64,000 nt of DNA, taken from Taudactylus pleione. Its lineage: Eukaryota; Chordata; Amphibia; Anura; Myobatrachidae. Of the stretch, positions 26,821-41,519 are shown one piece after another. Numbering within the stretch: position 1 is the first letter of the stretch; the number at the start of each line of letters is the position of its first letter. Under the pieces are notes generated by a model that was not told where the DNA came from, searched no databases, and worked only from the letters and a program-made list of their open reading frames with translations. The stretch spans positions 1,364,001-1,428,000 of the forward strand of contig JAUIMM010002021.1 of assembly GCA_031769625.1 (NCBI GenBank). The letters run 5' to 3'. The position numbers and the translations under genes are program-made.

Positions 26821-29800
26821 TGGGAGAAAAACCATTTCACATCACATTTGTGGGTCTTGGTCTTCAACACATCCAGTGAAATTTTGAGCTGTCTGTGTTT
26901 GCTACAAGAGGAGATATCACAAAGTATGCGCTTTTGTTGTTTCCATTGCTTTCAAAGCATTTTGGCCTAAAACGTGCATTTGCTGTTTTCTCTTAAACGC
27001 AACATGGGAGAAAAACCATTTCACATCACATTTGTGGGTCTTGGTCTTCAACACATCCAGTGAAATTTTGAGCTGTCTGTGTTTGCTACAAGAGGAGATA
27101 TATTACAAAGTATGCGCTTTTGTTGTTTTCATTGCTTTCAATGCATTTTGGCCTAAAACGTGCATTTGCTGTTTTCTCTTAAACGCAACATGGGAGAAAA
27201 ACCATTTCACATCACATTTGTGGGTCTTGGTCTTCAACACATCCAGTGAAATTTTGAGCTGTCTGTGTTTGCTACAAGAGGAGATATCACAAAGTATGCG
27301 CTTTTGTTGTTTTCATTGCTTTCAATGCATTTTGGCATAAAACGAGCATTTGCTGTTTTCTCTTAAATGCAACATGGGAGAAAAACCATTTCACATCACA
27401 TTTGTGGGTCTTGGTCTTCAACACATCCAGTGAAATTTTGAGCTGTCTGTGTTTGCTACAAGAGGAGATATCACAAAGTATGCGCTTTTGTTATTTCCAT
27501 TGCTTTCAATGTATTTTGGCCTAAAACTTGCATTTGCTGTTTTCTCTTAAACGCAACATGGGAGAAAAACCATTTCACATCACATTTGAGGGTTTTGGTC
27601 TTCAACACATCCAGTGAAATTTTGAGCTGTCTGTGTTTGCTACAAGAGGAGATAACACAAAGTATGCGCTTTTGTGTTTCCATTGCTTTCAATGCATTTT
27701 GGCCTCAAACGTGCATTTGCTGTTTTCTCTTAAACGCAACATGGGAGAAAAACCATTTCACATCACATTTGTGGGTCTTGGTCTTCAACACATCCAGTGA
27801 AATTTTGAGCTGTCTGTGTTTGCTACAAGAGGAGATATCACAAAGTATGCGCTTTTGTTGTTTTCATTGCTTTCAATGCATTTTGGCCTAAAACGTGCAT
27901 TTGCTGTTTTCTCTTAAACGCAACATGGGAGAAAAACCATTTCACATCACATTTGTGGGTCTTGGTCTTCAACACATCCAGTGAAATTTTGAGCTGTCTG
28001 TGTTTGCTACAAGAGGAGATATCACAAAGTATGCGCTTTTGTTGTTTTCATTGCTTTCAATGCATTTTGGCCTAAAACGTGCATTTGCTGTTTTCTCTTA
28101 AACGCAACATGGGAGAAAAACCATTTCACATCACATTTGTGGGTCTTGGTCTTCAACACATCCAGTGAAATTTTGAGCTGTCTGTGTTTGCTACAAGAGG
28201 AGATATCACAAAGTATGCGCTTTTGTTATTTCCATTGCTTTCAATGTATTTTGGCCTAAAACTTGCATTTGCTGTTTTCTCTTAAACGCAACATGGGAGA
28301 AAAACCATTTCACATCACATTTGTGGGTTTTGGTCTTCAACACATCCAGTGAAATTTTGAGCTGTCTGTGTTTGCTACAAGAGGAGATAACACAAAGTAT
28401 GCGCTTTTGTGTTTCCATTGCTTTCAATGCATTTTGGCCTCAAACGTGCATTTGCTGTTTTCTCTTAAACGCAACATGGGAGAAAAACCATTTCACATCA
28501 CATTTGTGGGTCTTGGTCTTCAACACATCCAGTGAAATTTTGAGCTGTCTGTGTTTGCTACAAGAGGAGATATCACAAAGTATGCGCTTTTGTTATTTCC
28601 ATTGCTTTCAATGCATTTTGGCCTAAAACTTGCATTTGCTGTTTTCTCTTAAACGCAACATGGGAGAAAAACCATTTCACATCACATTTCTGGGTCTTGG
28701 TCTTCAACACATCCAGTGAAATTTTGAGCTGTCTGTGTTTGCTACAAGAGGAGATATCACAAAGTATGCGCTTTTGTGTTTCCATTGCTTTCAATGCATT
28801 TTGGCCTCAAACGTGCATTTGCTGTTTTCTCTTAAACGCAACATGGGAGAAAAACCATTTCACATCACATTTGTGGGTCTTGGTCTTCAACACATCCAGT
28901 GAAATTTTGAGCTGTCTGTGTTTGCTACAAGAGAAGATATCACAAAGTATGCGCTTTTGTTGTTTTCATTGCTTTCAATGCATTTTGGCCTAAAACGTGC
29001 ATTTGCTGTTTTCTCTTAAACGCAACATGGGAGAAAAACCATTTCACATCACATTTGTGGGTCTTGGTCTTCAACACATCCAGTGAAATTTTGAGCTGTC
29101 TGTGTTTGCTACAAGAGGAGATATCACAAAGTATGCGCTTTTGTTGTTTTCATTGCTTTCAATGCATTTTGGCCTAAAACGTGCATTTGCTGTTTTCTCT
29201 TAAACGCAACATGGGAGAAAAACCATTTCACATCACATTTGTGGGTCTTGGTCTTCAACACATCCAGTGAAATTTTGAGCTGTCTGTGTTTGCTACAAGA
29301 TCAGATATCACAAAGTATGCGCTTTTGTTGTTTTCATTGCTTTCAATGCATTTTGGCCTAAAACGTGCATTTGCTGTTTTCTCTTAAACGCAACATGGGA
29401 GAAAAACCATTTCACATCACATTTGTGGGTCTTGGTCTTCAACACATCCAGTGAAATTTTGAGCTGTCTGTGTTTGCTACAAGAGGAGATATCACAAAGT
29501 ATGCGCTTTTGTTGTTTCCATTGCTTTCAAAGCATTTTGGCCTAAAACGTGCATTTGCTGTTTTCTCTTAAACGCAACATGGGAGAAAAACCATTTCACA
29601 TCACATTTGTGGGTCTTGGTCTTCAACACATCCAGTGAAATTTTGAGCTGTCTGTGTTTGCTACAAGAGGAGATATATTACAAAGTATGCGCTTTTGTTG
29701 TTTTCATTGCTTTCAATGCATTTTGGCCTAAAACGTGCATTTGCTGTTTTCTCTTAAATGCAACATGGGAGAAAAACCATTTCACATCACATTTGTGGGT

Positions 29801-30600
29801 CTTGGTCTTCAACACATCCAGTGAAATTTTGAGCTGTCTGTGTTTGCTACAAGAGGAGATATCACAAAGTATGCGCTTTTGTTGTTTTCATTGCTTTCAA
29901 TGCATTTTGGCATAAAACGAGCATTTGCTGTTTTCTCTTAAATGCAACATGGGAGAAAAACCATTTCACATCACATTTGTGGGTCTTGGTCTTCAACACA
30001 TCCAGTGAAATTTTGAGCTGTCTGTGTTTGCTACAAGAGGAGATATCACAAAGTATGCGCTTTTGTTATTTCCATTGCTTTCAATGTATTTTGGCCTAAA
30101 ACTTGCATTTGCTGTTTTCTCTTAAACGCAACATGGGAGAAAAACCATTTCACATCACATTTGAGGGTTTTGGTCTTCAACACATCCAGTGAAATTTTGA
30201 GCTGTCTGTGTTTGCTACAAGAGGAGATAACACAAAGTATGCGCTTTTGTGTTTCCATTGCTTTCAATGCATTTTGGCCTCAAACGTGCATTTGCTGTTT
30301 TCTCTTAAACGCAACATGGGAGAAAAACCATTTCACATCACATTTGTGGGTCTTGGTCTTCAACACATCCAGTGAAATTTTGAGCTGTCTGTGTTTGCTA
30401 CAAGAGGAGATATCACAAAGTATGCGCTTTTGTTGTTTTCATTGCTTTCAATGCATTTTGGCCTAAAACGTGCATTTGCTGTTTTCTCTTAAACGCAGCA
30501 TGGGAGAAAAACCATTTCACATCACATTTGTGGGTCTTGGTCTTCAACACATCCAGTGAAATTTTGAGCTGTCTGTGTTTGCTACAAGAGGAGATATCAC
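26500..30600. repeat. Block repeated 20,022 bp downstream, left copy
   Basis: Landmarks at 27,032, 27,471, 28,206, 28,573, 28,697, 29,607 and 30,046, and the GCAGCATGG variant at 30,496, all recur at +20,022 bp. Internally the block carries a 2,575-bp (14-monomer) offset repeat: 27,032 to 29,607 and 27,471 to 30,046. A weaker match extends leftwards to about 25,560. Confidence 0.85.
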
Positions 30601-33600
30601 AAAGTATGCACTTTTGTTGTTTTCATTGCTTTCAATGCATTTTGGCCTAAAACGTGCATTTGCTGTTTTCTCTTATACGCAACATGGGAGAAAAACCATT
30701 TCACATCACATTTGTGGGTCTTGGTCTTCAACACATCCAGTGAAATTTTGAGCTGTCTGTATTTGCTACAAGAGGAGATATCACAAAGTATGCACTTTTG
30801 TTGTTTTCATTGCTTTCAATGCATTTTGGCCTAAAACGTGCATTTGCTGTTTTCTCTTATACGCAACATGGGAGAAAAACCATTTCACATCACATTTGTG
30901 GGTCTTGGTCTTCAACACATCCAGTGAAATTTTGACCTGTCTGTGTTTGCTACAAGAGGAGATATCACAAAGTATGCGCTTTTGTTATTTCCATTGCTTT
31001 CAATGTATTTTGGCCTAAAACTTGCATTTGCTGTTTTCTCTTAAACGCAACATGGGAGAAAAACCATTTCTCATCACATTTGTGGGTCTTGGTCTTCAAC
31101 ACATCCAGTGAAATTTTGAGCTGTCTGTGTTTGCTACAAGAGGAGATATAACAAAGTATGCGCTTTTGTTGTTTCCATTGCTTTCAAAGCATTTTGGCCT
31201 AAAACGTGCATTTGCTGTTTTCTCTTAAACGCAACTTGGGAGAAAAACCATTTCACATCACATTTGTGGGTCTTGGTCTTCAACACATCCAGTGAAATTT
31301 TGAGCTGTCTGTGTTTGCTACAAGAGGAGATATCACAAAGTATGCGCTTTTGTTGTTTTCATTGCTTTCAATGCATTTTGGCCTAAAACGTGCATTTGCT
31401 GTTTTCTCTTAAACGCAACATGGGAGAAAAACCATTTCACATCACATTTGTGGGTCTTGGTCTTCAACACATCCAGTGAAATTTAGAGCTGTCTGTGTTT
31501 GCTACAAGAGGAGATATCACAAAGTATGCACTTTTCTTGTTTCCATTGCTTTCAAAGCATTTTGGCCTAAAACGTGCATTTGCTGTTTTCTCTTAAACGC
31601 AACATGGGAGAAAAACCATTTCACATCACATTTGTGGGTCTTGGTCTTCAACACATCCAGTGAAATTTTGAGCTGTCTGTGTTTGCTACAAGAGGAGATA
31701 TCACAAAGTATGCGCTTTTGTTGTTTTCATTGCTTTCAATGCATTTTGGCCTAAAACGTGCATTTGCTGTTTTCTCTTAAACGCAACATGGGAGAAAAAC
31801 CATTTCACATCACATTTGTGGGTCTTGGTCTTCAACACATCCAGTGAAATTTAGAGCTGTCTGTGTTTGCTACAAGAGGAGATATCACAAAGTATGCGCT
31901 TTTCTTGTTTCCATTGCTTTCAAAGCATTTTGGCCTAAAACGTGCATTTGCTGTTTTCTCTTAAACGCAACATGGGAGAAAAACCATTTCACATCACATT
32001 TGTGGGTCTTGGTCTTCAACACATCCAGTGAAATTTTGAGCTGTCTGTGTTTGCTACAAGAGGAGATATCACAAAGTATGCGCTTTTGTTGTTTTCATTG
32101 CTTTCAATGCATTTTGGCCTAAAACGTGCATTTGCTGTTTTCTCTTAAACGCAACATGGGAGAAAAACCATTTCACATCACATTTGTTGGTCTTGGTCTT
32201 CAACACATCCAGTGAAATTTTGAGCTGTCTGTGTTTGCTACAAGAGGAGATATCACAAAGTATGCGCTTTTGTTATTTCCATTGCTTTCAATGCATTTTG
32301 GCCTAAAACTTGCATTTGCTGTTTTCTCTTAAATGCAACATGGGAGAAAAACCATTTCACATCACATTTGTGGGTCTTGGTCTTCAACACATCCAGTGAA
32401 ATTTTGAGCTGTCTGTGTTTGCTACAAGAGGAGATATCACAAAGTATGCGCTTTTGTTGTTTTCATTGCTTTCAATGCATTTTGGCCTAAAACGTGCATT
32501 TGCTGTTTTCTCTTAAACGCAACATGGGAGAAAAACCATTTCACATCACATTTGTGGGTCTTGGTCTTCAACACATCCAGTGAAATTTTGAGCTGTCTGT
32601 GTTTGCTACAAGAGGAGATATCACAAAGTATGCGCTTTTCTTGTTTCCATTGCTTTCAAAGCATTTTGGCCTAAAACGTGCATTTGCTGTTTTCTCTTAA
32701 ACGCAACATGGGAGAAAAACCATTTCACATCACATTTGTGGGTCTTGGTCTTCAACACATCCAGTGAAATTTTGAGCTGTCTGTGTTTGCTACAAGAGGA
32801 GATATCACAAAGTATGCGCTTTTGTTATTTCCATTGCTTTCAATGCATTTTGGCCTAAAACTTGCATTTGCTGTTTTCTCTTAAATGCAACATGGGAGAA
32901 AAACCATTTCACATCACATTTGTGGGTCTTGGTCTTCAACACATCCAGTGAAATTTTGAGCTGTCTGTGTTTGCTACAAGAGGAGATATCACAAAGTATG
33001 CGCTTTTGTTGTTTTCATTGCTTTCAATGCATTTTGGCCTAAAACGTGCATTTGCTGTTTTCTCTTAAACGCAACATGGGAGAAAAACCATTTCACATCA
33101 CATTTGTGGGTCTTGGTCTTCAACACATCCAGTGAAATTTTGAGCTGTCTGTGTTTGCTACAAGAGGAGATAGCACAAAGTATGCGCTTTTGTTATTTCC
33201 ATTGCTTTCAATGCATTTTGGCCTAAAACTTGCATTTGCTGTTTTCTCTTAAACGCAACATGGGAGAAAAACCATTTCACATCACATTTGTGGGTCTTGG
33301 TCTTCAACACATCCAGTGAAATTTTGAGCTGTCTGTGTTTGCTACAAGAGGAGATATCACAAAGTATGCGCTTTTCTTGTTTCCATTGCTTTCAAAGCAT
33401 TTTGGCCTAAAACGTGCATTTGCTGTTTTCTCTTAAACGCAACATGGGAGAAAAACCATTTCACATCACATTTGTGGGTCTTGGTCTTCAACACATCCAG
33501 TGAAATTTTGAGCTGTCTGTGTTTGCTACAAGAGGAGATACCACAAAGTATGCGCTTTTGTTGTTTTCATTGCTTTCAATGCATTTTGGCCTAAAACGTG

Positions 33601-34490
33601 CATTTGCTGTTTTCTCTTAAACGCAACATGGGAGAAAAACCATTTCACATCACATTTGTTGGTCTTGGTCTTCAACACATCCAGTGAAATTTTGAGCTGT
33701 CTGTGTTTGCTACAAGAGGAGATATCACAAAGTATGCGCTTTTGTTATTTCCATTGCTTTCAATGCATTTTGGCCTAAAACTTGCATTTGCTGTTTTCTC
33801 TTAAATGCAACATGGGAGAAAAACCATTTCACATCACATTTGTGGGTCTTGGTCTTCAACACATCCAGTGAAATTTTGAGCTGTCTGTGTTTGCTACAAG
33901 AGGAGATATCACAAAGTATGCGCTTTTGTTGCTTTCAATGCATTTTGGCCTAAAACGTGCATTTGCTGTTTTCTCTTAAACGCAACATGGGAGAAAAACC
34001 ATTTCACATCACATTTGTGGGTCTTGGTCTTCAACACATCCAGTGAAATTTTGAGCTGTCTGTGTTTGCTACAAGAGGAGATATCACAAAGTATGCGCTT
34101 TTCTTGTTTCCATTGCTTTCAAAGCATTTTGGCCTAAAACGTGCATTTGCTGTTTTCTCTTAAACGCAACATGGGAGAAAAACCATTTCACATCACATTT
34201 GTGGGTCTTGGTCTTCAACACATCCAGTGAAATTTTGAGCTGTCTGTGTTTGCTACAAGAGGAGATATCACAAAGTATGCGCTTTTGTTATTTCCATTGC
34301 TTTCAATGCATTTTGGCCTAAAACTTGCATTTGCTGTTTTCTCTTAAATGCAACATGGGAGAAAAACCATTTCACATCACATTTGTGGGTCTTGGTCTTC
34401 AACACATCCAGTGAAATTTTGAGCTGTCTGTGTTTGCTACAAGAGGAGATATCACAAAGTATGCGCTTTTGTTGTTTTCATTGCTTTCAA
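29770..34490. repeat. 28-monomer-offset block, copy 1 (period 5,141 bp)
   Basis: Rare variants recur at +5,141 bp: GCAGCATGG (30,496), CTTATACGC (30,674 and 30,857), GACCTGTC (30,934), TCTCATCAC (31,069), GATATAACAAAG (31,144), GAAATTTAGAG (31,480 and 31,850), GATAGCAC (33,172), GATACCAC (33,539) and the 9-bp deletion (33,930). It overlaps the right end of the preceding block because the duplications are layered. Confidence 0.88.
33905..34079. repeat. 175-bp monomer with a 9-bp deletion
   Basis: TTTTCATTG is missing between TTTTGTTG and CTTTCAATG. The lost segment ends in TTG and is preceded by TTG, so slippage between these short direct repeats is a simple explanation. The same deletion occurs at about 39,071, 43,660 and 54,134. 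The spacings of 5,141, 4,589 and 10,474 bp are exactly the block periods found independently from other variants. Confidence 0.9.
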
Positions 34491-34910
34491 TGCATTTTGG
34501 CATAAAACGAGCATTTGCTGTTTTCTCTTAAATGCAACATGGGAGAAAAACCATTTCACATCACATTTGTGGGTCTTGGTCTTCAACACATCCAGTGAAA
34601 TTTTGAGCTGTCTGTGTTTGCTACAAGAGGAGATATCACAAAGTATGCGCTTTTGTTATTTCCATTGCTTTCAATGTATTTTGGCCTAAAACTTGCATTT
34701 GCTGTTTTCTCTTAAACGCAACATGGGAGAAAAACCATTTCACATCACATTTGAGGGTTTTGGTCTTCAACACATCCAGTGAAATTTTGAGCTGTCTGTG
34801 TTTGCTACAAGAGGAGATAACACAAAGTATGCGCTTTTGTGTTTCCATTGCTTTCAATGCATTTTGGCCTCAAACGTGCATTTGCTGTTTTCTCTTAAAC
34901 GCAACATGGG

Positions 34911-37900
34911 AGAAAAACCATTTCACATCACATTTGTGGGTCTTGGTCTTCAACACATCCAGTGAAATTTTGAGCTGTCTGTGTTTGCTACAAGAGGAGA
35001 TATCACAAAGTATGCGCTTTTGTTGTTTTCATTGCTTTCAATGCATTTTGGCATAAAACGAGCATTTGCTGTTTTCTCTTAAATGCAACATGGGAGAAAA
35101 ACCATTTCACATCACATTTGTGGGTCTTGGTCTTCAACACATCCAGTGAAATTTTGAGCTGTCTGTGTTTGCTACAAGAGGAGATATCACAAAGTATGCG
35201 CTTTTGTTATTTCCATTGCTTTCAATGTATTTTGGCCTAAAACTTGCATTTGCTGTTTTCTCTTAAACGCAACATGGGAGAAAAACCATTTCACATCACA
35301 TTTGAGGGTTTTGGTCTTCAACACATCCAGTGAAATTTTGAGCTGTCTGTGTTTGCTACAAGAGGAGATAACACAAAGTATGCGCTTTTGTGTTTCCATT
35401 GCTTTCAATGCATTTTGGCCTCAAACGTGCATTTGCTGTTTTCTCTTAAACGCAACATGGGAGAAAAACCATTTCACATCACATTTGTGGGTCTTGGTCT
35501 TCAACACATCCAGTGAAATTTTGAGCTGTCTGTGTTTGCTACAAGAGGAGATATCACAAAGTATGCGCTTTTGTTGTTTTCATTGCTTTCAATGCATTTT
35601 GGCCTAAAACGTGCATTTGCTGTTTTCTCTTAAACGCAGCATGGGAGAAAAACCATTTCACATCACATTTGTGGGTCTTGGTCTTCAACACATCCAGTGA
35701 AATTTTGAGCTGTCTGTGTTTGCTACAAGAGGAGATATCACAAAGTATGCACTTTTGTTGTTTTCATTGCTTTCAATGCATTTTGGCCTAAAACGTGCAT
35801 TTGCTGTTTTCTCTTATACGCAACATGGGAGAAAAACCATTTCACATCACATTTGTGGGTCTTGGTCTTCAACACATCCAGTGAAATTTTGAGCTGTCTG
35901 TATTTGCTACAAGAGGAGATATCACAAAGTATGCACTTTTGTTGTTTTCATTGCTTTCAATGCATTTTGGCCTAAAACGTGCATTTGCTGTTTTCTCTTA
36001 TACGCAACATGGGAGAAAAACCATTTCACATCACATTTGTGGGTCTTGGTCTTCAACACATCCAGTGAAATTTTGACCTGTCTGTGTTTGCTACAAGAGG
36101 AGATATCACAAAGTATGCGCTTTTGTTATTTCCATTGCTTTCAATGTATTTTGGCCTAAAACTTGCATTTGCTGTTTTCTCTTAAACGCAACATGGGAGA
36201 AAAACCATTTCTCATCACATTTGTGGGTCTTGGTCTTCAACACATCCAGTGAAATTTTGAGCTGTCTGTGTTTGCTACAAGAGGAGATATAACAAAGTAT
36301 GCGCTTTTGTTGTTTCCATTGCTTTCAAAGCATTTTGGCCTAAAACGTGCATTTGCTGTTTTCTCTTAAACGCAACTTGGGAGAAAAACCATTTCACATC
36401 ACATTTGTGGGTCTTGGTCTTCAACACATCCAGTGAAATTTTGAGCTGTCTGTGTTTGCTACAAGAGGAGATATCACAAAGTATGCGCTTTTGTTGTTTT
36501 CATTGCTTTCAATGCATTTTGGCCTAAAACGTGCATTTGCTGTTTTCTCTTAAACGCAACATGGGAGAAAAACCATTTCACATCACATTTGTGGGTCTTG
36601 GTCTTCAACACATCCAGTGAAATTTAGAGCTGTCTGTGTTTGCTACAAGAGGAGATATCACAAAGTATGCACTTTTCTTGTTTCCATTGCTTTCAAAGCA
36701 TTTTGGCCTAAAACGTGCATTTGCTGTTTTCTCTTAAACGCAACATGGGAGAAAAACCATTTCACATCACATTTGTGGGTCTTGGTCTTCAACACATCCA
36801 GTGAAATTTTGAGCTGTCTGTGTTTGCTACAAGAGGAGATATCACAAAGTATGCGCTTTTGTTGTTTTCATTGCTTTCAATGCATTTTGGCCTAAAACGT
36901 GCATTTGCTGTTTTCTCTTAAACGCAACATGGGAGAAAAACCATTTCACATCACATTTGTGGGTCTTGGTCTTCAACACATCCAGTGAAATTTAGAGCTG
37001 TCTGTGTTTGCTACAAGAGGAGATATCACAAAGTATGCGCTTTTCTTGTTTCCATTGCTTTCAAAGCATTTTGGCCTAAAACGTGCATTTGCTGTTTTCT
37101 CTTAAACGCAACATGGGAGAAAAACCATTTCACATCACATTTGTGGGTCTTGGTCTTCAACACATCCAGTGAAATTTTGAGCTGTCTGTGTTTGCTACAA
37201 GAGGAGATATCACAAAGTATGCGCTTTTGTTGTTTTCATTGCTTTCAATGCATTTTGGCCTAAAACGTGCATTTGCTGTTTTCTCTTAAACGCAACATGG
37301 GAGAAAAACCATTTCACATCACATTTGTTGGTCTTGGTCTTCAACACATCCAGTGAAATTTTGAGCTGTCTGTGTTTGCTACAAGAGGAGATATCACAAA
37401 GTATGCGCTTTTGTTATTTCCATTGCTTTCAATGCATTTTGGCCTAAAACTTGCATTTGCTGTTTTCTCTTAAATGCAACATGGGAGAAAAACCATTTCA
37501 CATCACATTTGTGGGTCTTGGTCTTCAACACATCCAGTGAAATTTTGAGCTGTCTGTGTTTGCTACAAGAGGAGATATCACAAAGTATGCGCTTTTGTTG
37601 TTTTCATTGCTTTCAATGCATTTTGGCCTAAAACGTGCATTTGCTGTTTTCTCTTAAACGCAACATGGGAGAAAAACCATTTCACATCACATTTGTGGGT
37701 CTTGGTCTTCAACACATCCAGTGAAATTTTGAGCTGTCTGTGTTTGCTACAAGAGGAGATATCACAAAGTATGCGCTTTTCTTGTTTCCATTGCTTTCAA
37801 AGCATTTTGGCCTAAAACGTGCATTTGCTGTTTTCTCTTAAACGCAACATGGGAGAAAAACCATTTCACATCACATTTGTGGGTCTTGGTCTTCAACACA

Positions 37901-39630
37901 TCCAGTGAAATTTTGAGCTGTCTGTGTTTGCTACAAGAGGAGATATCACAAAGTATGCGCTTTTGTTATTTCCATTGCTTTCAATGCATTTTGGCCTAAA
38001 ACTTGCATTTGCTGTTTTCTCTTAAATGCAACATGGGAGAAAAACCATTTCACATCACATTTGTGGGTCTTGGTCTTCAACACATCCAGTGAAATTTTGA
38101 GCTGTCTGTGTTTGCTACAAGAGGAGATATCACAAAGTATGCGCTTTTGTTGTTTTCATTGCTTTCAATGCATTTTGGCCTAAAACGTGCATTTGCTGTT
38201 TTCTCTTAAACGCAACATGGGAGAAAAACCATTTCACATCACATTTGTGGGTCTTGGTCTTCAACACATCCAGTGAAATTTTGAGCTGTCTGTGTTTGCT
38301 ACAAGAGGAGATAGCACAAAGTATGCGCTTTTGTTATTTCCATTGCTTTCAATGCATTTTGGCCTAAAACTTGCATTTGCTGTTTTCTCTTAAACGCAAC
38401 ATGGGAGAAAAACCATTTCACATCACATTTGTGGGTCTTGGTCTTCAACACATCCAGTGAAATTTTGAGCTGTCTGTGTTTGCTACAAGAGGAGATATCA
38501 CAAAGTATGCGCTTTTCTTGTTTCCATTGCTTTCAAAGCATTTTGGCCTAAAACGTGCATTTGCTGTTTTCTCTTAAACGCAACATGGGAGAAAAACCAT
38601 TTCACATCACATTTGTGGGTCTTGGTCTTCAACACATCCAGTGAAATTTTGAGCTGTCTGTGTTTGCTACAAGAGGAGATACCACAAAGTATGCGCTTTT
38701 GTTGTTTTCATTGCTTTCAATGCATTTTGGCCTAAAACGTGCATTTGCTGTTTTCTCTTAAACGCAACATGGGAGAAAAACCATTTCACATCACATTTGT
38801 TGGTCTTGGTCTTCAACACATCCAGTGAAATTTTGAGCTGTCTGTGTTTGCTACAAGAGGAGATATCACAAAGTATGCGCTTTTGTTATTTCCATTGCTT
38901 TCAATGCATTTTGGCCTAAAACTTGCATTTGCTGTTTTCTCTTAAATGCAACATGGGAGAAAAACCATTTCACATCACATTTGTGGGTCTTGGTCTTCAA
39001 CACATCCAGTGAAATTTTGAGCTGTCTGTGTTTGCTACAAGAGGAGATATCACAAAGTATGCGCTTTTGTTGCTTTCAATGCATTTTGGCCTAAAACGTG
39101 CATTTGCTGTTTTCTCTTAAACGCAACATGGGAGAAAAACCATTTCACATCACATTTGTGGGTCTTGGTCTTCAACACATCCAGTGAAATTTTGAGCTGT
39201 CTGTGTTTGCTACAAGAGGAGATATCACAAAGTATGCGCTTTTCTTGTTTCCATTGCTTTCAAAGCATTTTGGCCTAAAACGTGCATTTGCTGTTTTCTC
39301 TTAAACGCAACATGGGAGAAAAACCATTTCACATCACATTTGTGGGTCTTGGTCTTCAACACATCCAGTGAAATTTTGAGCTGTCTGTGTTTGCTACAAG
39401 AGGAGATATCACAAAGTATGCGCTTTTGTTATTTCCATTGCTTTCAATGCATTTTGGCCTAAAACTTGCATTTGCTGTTTTCTCTTAAATGCAACATGGG
39501 AGAAAAACCATTTCACATCACATTTGTGGGTCTTGGTCTTCAACACATCCAGTGAAATTTTGAGCTGTCTGTGTTTGCTACAAGAGGAGATATCACAAAG
39601 TATGCGCTTTTGTTGTTTTCATTGCTTTCA
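34911..39630. repeat. 28-monomer-offset block, copy 2 (period 5,141 bp)
   Basis: Second copy of the preceding block. Between the copies (about 34,490-34,911) lies a short segment with an E plus B-C group that is itself duplicated at 551 bp (34,636 and 35,187). From 39,640 the sequence departs from copy 1: class A here, class E at 34,500. Confidence 0.85.
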
Positions 39631-41470
39631 ATGCATTTTGGCCTAAAACGTGCATTTGCTGTTTTCTCTTAAACGCAACATGGGAGAAAAACCATTTCAC
39701 ATCACATTTGTGGGTCTTGGTCTTCAACACATCCAGTGAAATTTTGAGCTGTCTGTGTTTGCTACAAGAGGAGATAGCACAAAGTATGCGCTTTTGTTAT
39801 TTCCATTGCTTTCAATGCATTTTGGCCTAAAACTTGCATTTGCTGTTTTCTCTTAAACGCAACATGGGAGAAAAACCATTTCACATCACATTTGTGGGTT
39901 TTGGTCTTCAACACATCCAGTGAAATTTTGAGCTGTCTGTGTTTGCTACAAGAGGAGATATCACAAAGTATGCGCTTTTCTTGTTTCCATTGTTTTCAAA
40001 GCATTTTGGCCTAAAACGTGCATTTGCTGTTTTCTCTTAAACGCAACATGGGAGAAAAACCATTTCACATCACATTTGTGGGTCTTGGTCTTCAACACAT
40101 CCAGTGAAATTTTGAGCTGTCTGTGTTTGCTACAAGAGGAAATATCACAAAGTATGCGCTTTTGTTGTTTTCATTGCTTTCAATGCATTTTGGCCTAAAA
40201 CGTGCATTTGCTGTTTTCTCTTAAATGCAACATGGGAGAAAAACCATTTCACATCACATTTGTGGGTCTTGGTCTTCAACACATCCAGTGAAATTTTGAG
40301 CTGTCTGTGTTTGCTACAAGAGGAGATATCACAAAGTATGCGCTTTTGTTATTTCCATTGCTTTCAATGCATTTTGGCCTAAAACTTGCATTTGCTGTTT
40401 TCTCTTAAATGCAACATGGGAGAAAAACCATTTCACATCACATTTGTGGGTCTTGGTCTTCAACACATCCAGTGAAATTTTGAGCTGTCTGTGTTTGCTA
40501 CAAGAGGAGATATCACAAAGTATGCGCTTTTGTTGTTTTCATTGCTTTCAATGCATTTTGGCCTAAAACGTGCATTTGCTGTTTTCTCTTAAACGCAACA
40601 TGGGAGAAAAACCATTTCACATCACATTTGTGGGTCTTGGTCTTCAACACATCCAGTGAAATTTTGAGCTGTCTGTGTTTGCTACAAGAGGAGATATCAC
40701 AAAGTATGCGCTTTTGTTATTTCCATTGCTTTCAATGCATTTTGGCCTAAAACTTGCATTTGCTGTTTTCTCTTAAATGCAACATGGGAGAAAAACCATT
40801 TCACATCAGATTTGTGGGTTTTGGTCTTCAACACATCCAGTGAAATTTTGAGCTGTCTGTGTTTGCTACAAGAGGAGATATCACAAAGTATACACTTTTG
40901 TTATTTCCATTGCTTTCAATGTATTTTGGCCTAAAACTTGCATTTGCTGTTTTCTCTTAAACGCAACATGGGAGAAAAACCATTTCACATCACATTTGTG
41001 GGTTTTGGTCTTCAACACATCCAGTGAAATTTTGAGCTGTCTGTGTTTGCTACAAGAGGAGATAACACAAAGTATGCGCTTTTGTGTTTCCATTGCTTTC
41101 AATGCATTTTGGCCTCAAACGTGCATTTGCTGTTTTCTCTTAAACGCAACATGGGAGAAAAACCATTTCACATCACATTTGTGGGTCTTGGTCTTCAACA
41201 CATCCAGTGAAATTTTGAGCTGTCTGTGTTTGCTACAAGAGGAGATATCACAAAGTATGCGCTTTTGTTATTTCCATTGCTTTCAATGTATTTTGGCCTA
41301 AAACTTGCATTTGCTGTTTTCTCTTAAACGCAACATGGGAGAAAAACCATTTCACATCACATTTGTGGGTTTTGGTCTTCAACACATCCAGTGAAATTTT
41401 GAGCTGTCTGTGTTTGCTACAAGAGGAGATAACACAAAGTATGCGCTTTTGTGTTTCCATTGCTTTCAAT
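36930..41470. repeat. 25-monomer block, copy 1 (4,589 bp)
   Basis: Landmarks at 36,985, 38,313, 38,680, 39,071, 40,881 and 41,248 recur at +4,589 bp. The last part contains B-C dimers with the unusual TATACACTT variant (40,890). It overlaps the right part of the 5,141-bp block, showing that this duplication involved an already duplicated array. Confidence 0.86.
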
Positions 41471-41519
41471 GCATTTTGGCCTAAAACGTGCATTTGCTGT
41501 TTTCTCTTAAACGCAACAT